Shown here one piece after another: positions 57,021 to 64,000 of a stretch of 64,000 bases of DNA. Where the stretch lies: NCBI GenBank assembly GCA_024760905.1, contig CM045733.1, forward strand, positions 40,493,501-40,557,500, read 5' to 3'. The position numbers and the translations under genes are program-made. How positions within the stretch are numbered: position 1 is the first letter of the stretch; every line of letters starts with the position of its first letter. Under the pieces are notes generated by a model, which saw only the letters and a list, made by a program, of their open reading frames with translations, made no database searches and was not told the origin of the DNA. This DNA comes from Plotosus lineatus. Its lineage: Eukaryota; Chordata; Actinopteri; Siluriformes; Plotosidae.

Positions 57021-57842
57021 AGTTTGGTAGCCATCGGATATCGTCTCTGCTTTTTGCGGATGATGTTGTCATTTTGGCTTCATCAAGTCGGGACCTCCAG
57101 CTCTCATTGGAGCGATTCGCAGCCGAGTACGAAGCAGCCGGGATGAAGATCAGTACCTCCAAGTCCGAGGCCATGGTTCTCAGTCGGACAATGGTGGAAT
57201 GCACCCTCCGGGTCGGGAATGAGGTCCTGCCCCAAGTGGAGGAGTTTAAGTATCTTGGGTTCTTGTTTATGAGTGAGGGAAGGATGGAGCGAGAGATCGA
57301 CAGACGGCTCGCTGCAGCCTCTGTTGTTAAGCGGTGCCTGTACCGGTCCGTCGTGGTGTAGAAGGAGCTGAGCCGCAAGGCGAAGCTCTCAATTTACCAG
57401 TCGATCTACCTTCCAACCCTCACCTATGGTCACGAGCTTTGGGTAATGACCGAAAGAACAAGATCACGGATACAAGCGGCTGAAATGAGCTTTCTTCGCC
57501 GAGTGGCAGGGTTCTCCCTTAGAGATAAGGTGAGAAGCTCCACCATCCGGGGAGAGCTCGGAGTAGATCCGCTGCTCCTCTGCATTGAGAGGGGCCAGGT
57601 GAGGTGGCTCGGGCATCTGGTCAGAATGCCCCACGGACGCTTCCCTGGTGTGGTGTTTCAGGCATGTCCAACCGGGAAGAGACCCCGGGGTCGACCTAGA
57701 ACACGCTGGAGGGACCATGTCTCTCGGCTTGTCTGGGACCGCCTCGGTGTTCCCCCAGGAGAGTTGGAGGAAGTGGCTCGGGAGAGGGACGTCTGGACCT
57801 CTTTGCTTAGGTTGCTGCATCCGCGACCGCGACTAAGCGGAA

Positions 57843-57847
<5 letters not shown>
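57020..57847 (+). pseudogene. Rex3-like reverse transcriptase, C-terminal part
   Basis: It picks up directly at the active-site box: the sequence TTTTTGCGGATGATGTTGTC at about 57051 reads FADDVV. It continues in the 57074-57361 frame with [40 protein letters not shown]. There is a TAG at 57359-57361, then ELSRKAKLSIYQ. The last frame, 57446-57847, has FLRRVAGFSLRDKVRSSTIR, VRWLGHLVRMPHGRFPG and RPRGRPRTRWRDH. Fingers and most of the palm are deleted. Confidence 0.8.
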
Positions 57848-57886
<39 letters not shown>

Positions 57887-57895
57887 CTTCTAACC

Positions 57896-58261
57896 AATCA
57901 GAATCTAGGATGCAGCAGTGTTGTGGTATGTTTTAATATAACGCTCTCTAGTTTGGTTAAATTACTTCTATTCTTGAAAGTTTATTTTGTTCTTCAAGTA
58001 CACAGGATTTCAGTGGCCTTGTGCATGAACCTGATAACCCACATGCTTTCAAAATTTTAGTATGACATGTCTGACAAAGCAGTTGAAAACTTCCCCTGTA
58101 TTTTTCTGATTAAAAGGATACATATGAAGCCATCATAATCCTAAAATCCATGTCTAGTTGGCTGATGTTATTATTTTTTTTTACATATTATTGAATTCAG
58201 GGGGTTTATCTCCACCTTTTTATGAATCTGTGGGTTATCAGGTTCATGCATGGAGCTACAG
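57896..58261. other. intergenic sequence, no gene seen
   Basis: No repeat or exon recognised. Confidence 0.4.
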
Positions 58262-58395
58262 ATAACTCATTCATTCTGTGAGCCACTTAATCTTAATTGG
58301 GCTTGTGGGGAGGCTGGCACCTATCTCAGCCGACTCTGAGTGAAGGTAGAGTACACCCCATACAGCTCACAAGGCCATTGCAAAGTGGGGCACAA
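58262..58395 (-). mobile_element. V-SINE tail fragment
   Basis: Minus-strand tail: CCCCACTTTGCAATGGCC, GGGGTGTACTCTACC, GTGCCAGCCTCCCCACAAGC, ATTAAGTGGCTCACAGAATG. Confidence 0.75.
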
Positions 58396-58436
58396 GTAAT
58401 AAAAAAAAAAAAAAAGATTTTCTAAATTGATATAAT

Positions 58437-58791
58437 CGGGGCAGTGGTGGTCTAGTGGTATTGGGTGCTGGATCGCTGATCCAAAAGGTTGGGGGGTTCG
58501 AGTCCCACTCTCCACAAGGTTGTCACTGTCCTCCCCAGTGCAGCTAACTGGGATATCAAAGGCCGGCCATGTCTCTCACCGTCTATGGTGTGAGGCATGT
58601 AAAAGAGCCATTGCTGACTTTCGACAAGAGTAGGCTGCAAAGCCGTCAGCGTGTTTCCGCCCTGCAATGTCCTGGCAAGCTGTCCAGGGTGTACTCTGCC
58701 CTCGCCCGAAGTTGGCTGGGATGGGCGCCAGCCTCCCCGCGACCCTAGTTAGGATTAAGCGGTTACAGAAAATGAACTGATGAAATGAAAA
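58437..58791 (+). mobile_element. SINE-A with V-SINE-type tail (type 2), complete
   Basis: Flanked by the 9-bp duplication TGATATAAT (58428-58436 and 58792-58800). Head GGGGCAGTGGTGGTCTAGTG, B box GGTTCGAGTCCCAC, body, join at GTGTTTCCGCCCTGCAATG, tail ending GGTTACAGAAAATGAACTG. Confidence 0.9.
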
Positions 58792-58818
58792 TGATATAAT
58801 TTGCAATCTGAGATGTTT

Positions 58819-58950
<132 letters not shown>

Positions 58951-59079
58951 TGTTATGGCTATGTGTAGAAGTCAGTGCAAACTTTGTTCAATAACTGGTC
59001 TCATTGATGTTTGAAAGGAAGAGTTAAACGCTACCTCAACTTCAGAAATCTTTAATCATATCATTATCTTACAGCCATT

Positions 59080-59209
<130 letters not shown>

Positions 59210-59310
59210 CTGTACCATCAACTATCCATCCATAAGCTTTCACACACAAGAGAGAGAGTGACTGAAAAAGAGATGGAAAGAGCAAAACAGAGATATAGCA
59301 AGTAAGGGAA

Positions 59311-59359
<49 letters not shown>
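59311..59359. repeat. (ATT)n microsatellite
   Basis: About 16 units. Confidence 0.95.
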
Positions 59360-60312
59360 CAAGATATTGTATAAGAGTGTGAAGCTGAAGAAGATCTGAA
59401 AACATCATGTGGAGTTTAATGTTTAAAATGAGAAGGTGTAAGAAGATACCGTGTTGCTATGACAACTGTCATTTTGGGGCTTGTGTTCTCAATGAATAGT
59501 TAAATTTTTTCATTTATAATTTATCTTTGGTTCCCACTCCTACTCGTTACACTCATTACATCACAGGTTTCATCTCTAATAGCTGTGCTAATAATGGACA
59601 AAAAGCCGGAGGCAAAGCAGAGAGATGGAACATCAGTCATGCGACACCAGCTCTTGAGGGAAATCGGATTCACGAGCATTATTTAATCATAAACATCCAA
59701 CAAAATGTCTAACATGTTTATATACTGCTGATTCATCCTCTACTATAAGATCCACTGGTTAATGTGATTATTAATTAATAGGTTATGATGTGAAACATTA
59801 GAAAAGGATTGATGATTCAAAGAGGGAATCCACACGTCTGTGCCAAAAGTGAAATACATCAGATTTATTTCTGTCGACAACAACCCATTCTGATTTTAAA
59901 AAAAAAAACAAAAAAGACATTAATAACCCAAAAAACACTTCTAAACAGTTCTGGCTCTGAATCATTCAATGATTTCCAGCTCTTCAGAACATACACATGG
60001 CATGGTTGATTTATATCCTGCAAGTGAGTCAATTCAGAATTGAATCATTGTTTCAGTAAACAGAGTTTTCTCAGAAGTGGACCAGAACTTTGTCACTTAA
60101 ATGCTCGTACTCAAGCGTCTGCCTTTTTACCTGTCTGAAGAACTGCACTTGAGGATAGAACACAGTGTGCTGAATACTGTGGATATAATTACATTACTGA
60201 TTCGTAACACTTACTGAACCTTTAACACTGCTGGTCATCGCTTCTACTGTTCATCACTTTAAAAGGTCAGATGAGTAGAATTTAAATTACAATTTGAATT
60301 TTGGCATTCACG
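59360..60312. other. intergenic sequence with an RFX-like site
   Basis: The word GTTGCTATGACAAC at 59453-59466 is close to the palindromic RFX X-box GTTGCCATGGCAAC. No gene or repeat was recognised; an A-rich patch lies near 59899-59915. Confidence 0.35.
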
Positions 60313-60350
<38 letters not shown>

Positions 60351-60358
60351 TCTCTCTC
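60313..60358. repeat. (CT)n microsatellite
   Basis: About 22 CT units with one TA interruption. Confidence 0.95.
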
Positions 60359-62190
60359 CTGCTTGTCAAAGAGTGATGGACATCAGAGAGGGCATATGCG
60401 TAAAGAATTGTCTCAGATCTAATATTTATTTATTTGAATATCAGCATCATTCTTGCCACAGATAGACTGTCTATAAATACAAAACAAGGAATAAATTGGT
60501 TCATAAGATTCATGTACATGAAAAATGTATTTGTGAGTCTCTTTGTTTTAAAACATTATTAGCGAATCGTATGTCACTTGTCCTAAAGAGAAAATACAGT
60601 GAATGATATTAAATATCTGAGATGACCAAGTGTCTGTTTTTGTCTATTAGAAAAGATTTGCACTAAATATATGTGCTGTAACTCAGAAGTCGGTCGGTTA
60701 GCTACTCTCAAGCCTTGGTCCAACAAAAATAGCCTTCTCTCTGTCAGTGCTGCGTGATATGTTCTGCTTTTCTGTAAGAAGTCGCACTATGGATGTGTTT
60801 TGAAGCAGGAAGATGACATGCCTGGGCTCCTGACATGAAACAGCATCATATATTTTGGTCTCTACAGAGTGGAGATGCCAATGATACTGGCAGATCGCAT
60901 ACTCCAGGACTGGAGGCTGTAGAGGTGGAGGTGGAGTTTGAGTGGAAGATTGCCTCCGAGGTCAGGTTGAAGATCCCCCCCCCCCCCCAGCTGACTCTTA
61001 TTTATATGATAACACTCTAAGACCCTGTCACGCATTAACAATTTAGCCAGCGTTTGCCAAGGTATGAGAAATTTGGTGAATACGATGGCATACATCAAAT
61101 AAGTAATGAGTAACTTTTGTGTAAGTAACAGCACACTGGTATACTTCATAGTACAATGAGGTTATCAAAAAATTTTGTACAGGCACCCTGATTAGGATAA
61201 AGCGGGATTAGGATGCACTGCTGTATAAGTTAGACTACAGTTGATTATACAGCAGTATATCCTCGACGGCCAAGCATGTGATGTAGAAAAGGCTGCTGCA
61301 CGCTGATTCAAATTAGATGCACACTAGACATTGCAATATCATCATCACAGTCATGCCAAAGAAATTATGCTTCACAGATATAGTTGAAAACTTTCAGCTG
61401 CAGCATATTCACTTTTAATAATAAGGGTAAACCAAAAATGGCAGTTTATACGATTATGTCTATTTCAGTGTGCCATCATTCCTTAATTTTCTACGTAGCA
61501 TACAACAATCAACCATCCATCTGAATATGAAACCTAACTACGTCAGTTCAGAGTTTCATATAAAAAATTATTTTCAATAATAGCTCATTATATTATTTCT
61601 TTTCACCAGGTTAATGTGATTTCTGCTCCTGAACTTCACGGCACATTGTATCCATTTCGGGGTAGTAAGACATTGTTTTCATTTTCATGGAGGATTGCAA
61701 ACTCATCAGTGAAGTGTGAGTGATGTAGTATATAATGCAAAAAAACCCTGCTCACACAAGTATGTGGATGCAAAGATTGCCAGGACACCAAAAGCATACT
61801 TTTCCTTGTTTATACACATGTTGGGAATGACACGCCACAGATGGGAATGACATGCCATGTATTGGACACCGGTCTGTCCAGTTTTAAAAGGATGTCAATG
61901 TCGCTCTTTTTTGTGCATCTGAGCAAGAATGGCATTTTGATGAACAACATCTTCACGATCAGCTGTCAGGCTTCTGAACTCAAACACCCAGACATCTTTG
62001 TTATTGTTGATATGTCATGAGAAATTAGAAAACAAGTATGCATATAGGTTCTGCTAATCATTAATCTGTGACAGAAGCTTTATGGGGAAAACACAGACCA
62101 ATGCTTTCCAGACTGGTATGATGGCATTTTTATTGCAACTAGAATAAATCTTTGTAGCATCACAGAGACTGTCTTCTAAGCTGTATTCAG
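60359..62190. other. intergenic sequence, no gene seen
   Basis: A C11-like run at 60977-60988 follows a GAGGTGGAGGTGGAG patch. No supported exon or transposon. Confidence 0.4.
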
Positions 62191-62194
62191 CTAC

Positions 62195-62335
62195 CAAGAG
62201 ATTTTCTCATGGAGTTGTGCACCATCTTGAGCCAGCACTGCGAGCACATATGTGACACCTGAAACAGGCATCACCAGATGTTCAGGTACCGACCGCCCTG
62301 GGCTTTTTTGGCCACAGGAACATTTTAGAGGGATC
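62195..62335 (+). repeat. diverged direct duplication, unit 1
   Basis: Starts CTACCAAGAGATTTTCTCAT and includes CATCACCAGATGTTCAGGTA and TTTGGCCACAGGAACATTTT. It matches 62727-62870 with many changes. No coding frame or known family. Confidence 0.65.
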
Positions 62336-62726
62336 CTGGAGACCAGGTCTGTATAATATCAGAGCCATCTCTCAGCTTTTGTGAAGCCTCACTTTTGTCC
62401 TTGTCTCAGGTCCAAATTTCTTTTTCATTGTACTCCACTGGCTGCCACAGAATGCCCTGGAACCTTGCTGCCACCAAGTCGTCTTCAGCCAAGAAAATAC
62501 CCCATCTCAAGAATTTTATTCTTTATTCATGGTAACCCAGGTTATTTATAAAGAAGACTTTGTTGAACTTGGTCTGTGTTTATCTGAGGACTGCATTTGG
62601 ATCCAGCCTCTTGGTAAAATTGGTGAAAATCTAAAATTCATAACGTTCATTTTCTAGATGTTCATCATGCAGGGAATACATCCTCAAAGCCGACATCAAT
62701 TTATTGATTTATTCTGTTGTTCTGGC
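62336..62726. other. sequence between the two duplication units
   Basis: Unique-looking, no gene seen. If the units belong to one repeat family this stretch may be part of it. Confidence 0.35.
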
Positions 62727-62870
62727 TACCAAGAGGTTTTCTCATGGAGCTGTGTAACACCTCAAGCCTAGACTCTGGGCCTATACCTAATACTTCAACC
62801 CAGTATCACCACATGTTCAGCTACCATCTGCCTTGGGATGTTTGGCCACAGGGACATTTCAGTGAGGGGT
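62727..62870 (+). repeat. diverged direct duplication, unit 2
   Basis: Starts CTACCAAGAGGTTTTCTCAT and includes ATCACCACATGTTCAGCTAC and TTTGGCCACAGGGACATTTC, parallel to 62195-62335. Confidence 0.65.
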
Positions 62871-63589
62871 GGGTGGGTATATCGCAGGCATCTACTATGT
62901 CCTCTCACGAGTCCTGCAGAGTATAAATCTGAGCAGACAATATGTCAGTTATGCTATACAGTGAAGAGCGACTAGTAAGGATGTCATTCTGTTGCTGATC
63001 TGCCCAGCATCAGTGACCATTCGCATTGACTGAAAGTGAATGGATGTGTTCGAATGTACAATGGTGGTGGTTATTTATTTATGATAAAGTTAGGACACTT
63101 AATTTTAGAAGTAAAATGGTATAGCAAAATAATCCATAACTAAAATATCTCACAGTTTCTGAAAAACGAATAAAACCCATGTTCCAGTGACTGGCATTGC
63201 ATTCTTTATATGAGGGGTTGAGAGCCATGGTGGTCTAGCCATTAAAAAAAAAAAAAAAACTTGAAAATGGAGATTGTCATATAAAAGGTAAGAGGAGTTG
63301 CCTGTATCTTCTTTATGACTGTTTCTTTATAGATTGAGCATTATGCATTTTATATATATATAAAATATATAAAGTCTTTAAATTGGTAGCCGTTTTGTCG
63401 AGGATGGGGTAAAGGAGAAACATAAGATGATATCTAAGCTGGTCCTCATAGCAAATGGCTATGCTATATTTTATGTGCTGTGGTACTGACCTGTAAACAA
63501 GTTTTGCAGTATTTGTTGTAGTAGTCTATATCTATATTATTACAATAGCATAAATCTGCATACAACTGAAACAGTACAGATGTATAATT
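62871..63589. other. AT-rich intergenic sequence
   Basis: An A17 run near 63244 and a short TA tract near 63352. No gene. Confidence 0.4.
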
Positions 63590-63950
63590 AGTGCAGCATA
63601 ATGGCATAGCGATCATCACATCTCCTTCCTCACAAGAAGAATGTTCTGGTTTAAGTCCTGGGCTTGGATTTTTCTGTGTGGCGTTTGCATGCTTTCCCTG
63701 TTCGTGCGTGGCTTTCTCCTGAATGTTCCAGTTTCCTATTACAGTTCAAAAATGTGCACATTATGCTAATTAGCAAATTGCCCCTTGGTGTTGATGTGTG
63801 TGTGTGTGTATGCACGCAATGGTCTAGAAAGCTGTTCAGGGTGTACTTCATCTTCACACAAAGTTGGCTTCACTCACTGTCACTCAAGGGCAGCTTCCTT
63901 CCTTTTTCTAAACCTAAAAAGGATCAAGTGGTACTGCAAATGAAAGAGTG
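63590..63950 (+). mobile_element. V-SINE, diverged
   Basis: Head AGCATAATGGCATAGCGATC, core TTTTCTGTGTGGCGTTTGCA, CCTATTACAGTTCAAAAATG, AATTAGCAAATTGCCCCTTG, then TCAGGGTGTACTTCATC and a weak tail. Confidence 0.75.
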
Positions 63951-64000
63951 AAAGTGGCATCTATAGCTGTCTAGATTATCATTTAACATTTCAGAAGTCA

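Larger units (their letters stand above)
55649..57885 (+). mobile_element. Rex3-like LINE with internal deletion and 10-bp target duplication
   Basis: Perfect duplication ACTTCTAACC at 55639-55648 and 57886-57895. The 5' leader (CCTGAATCGTCACCTTATCG) and the 3' end with a (GAT)n tail (57844-57885) are both present, so the insertion was not 5'-truncated. The reverse transcriptase middle is missing at a single junction near 57016-57025, reducing the length to about 2.2 kb. The family call rests on the (GAT)n tail and protein wording; it could be a close relative in the RTE clade. Confidence 0.85.

Noticed and set aside
55968..57146. The longest open frame (392 codons) as a host gene
   Set aside because: All motifs are LINE endonuclease, the frame ends out of phase after an internal deletion, and the element has a target duplication and GAT tail.

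Overview
This is a piece of a vertebrate nuclear genome, most likely from a teleost fish. The evidence is the repeat content: Tc1/mariner, pogo/Tigger and hAT-type DNA transposons; RTE, Rex3-like and L2-like LINEs; tRNA-derived SINEs including V-SINE (DANA/HE1-like) copies; and many long (CA)n, (CT)n and (TA)n microsatellites. One repeat at 6.2-8.3 kb resembles sequence I associate with otophysan fishes (catfish, characins, cyprinids), but the species cannot be fixed. There is no prokaryotic gene organisation, no RNA gene and no complete host gene.

Layout. 0-11 kb: SINE, pogo, Rex3-like and Tc1 relics, an 800-base pyrimidine-rich block, an L2 nested in another LINE-type repeat, and the 5' half of an unclassified LINE. 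11.3-15.6 kb: a TA-flanked DNA transposon interrupted by a decayed RTE LINE on the minus strand (copy A). 16-22 kb: SINEs, an interrupted degenerate minisatellite and unique sequence. 22.7-25.9 kb: a full-length but decayed RTE LINE with a perfect 17-bp target duplication (copy B). 29-36.5 kb: the best candidate for host-gene material, with two inverted ETS-type sites, a possible first coding exon, and three short plus-strand exons whose splice phases agree and end in a stop. An 8-bp-flanked hAT relic and several V-SINEs lie among them. 36.8-39.2 kb: a Tc1 element with a pogo/Tigger element nested inside it. 40.2-44.1 kb: a second copy of the 11.3-kb DNA transposon, in inverse orientation, also split by an RTE LINE (copy C). 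48-51 kb: two Ty3/gypsy-like relics on opposite strands. 54.6-57.9 kb: a Tc1 relic, a SINE and a Rex3-like LINE with a 10-bp target duplication, an open endonuclease frame and a deleted reverse transcriptase core. 58-64 kb: SINEs, microsatellites and unique sequence.

How the parts relate. The RTE LINEs and the SINEs look like a master/parasite pair. One SINE tail is a fusion of the RTE 5' end and 3' end, both of which can be read in RTE copy B. The same SINE head also occurs joined to a V-SINE-type tail, so at least two chimeric SINE types share one head. All transposon proteins seen here are broken, so nothing in the window looks able to move by itself.
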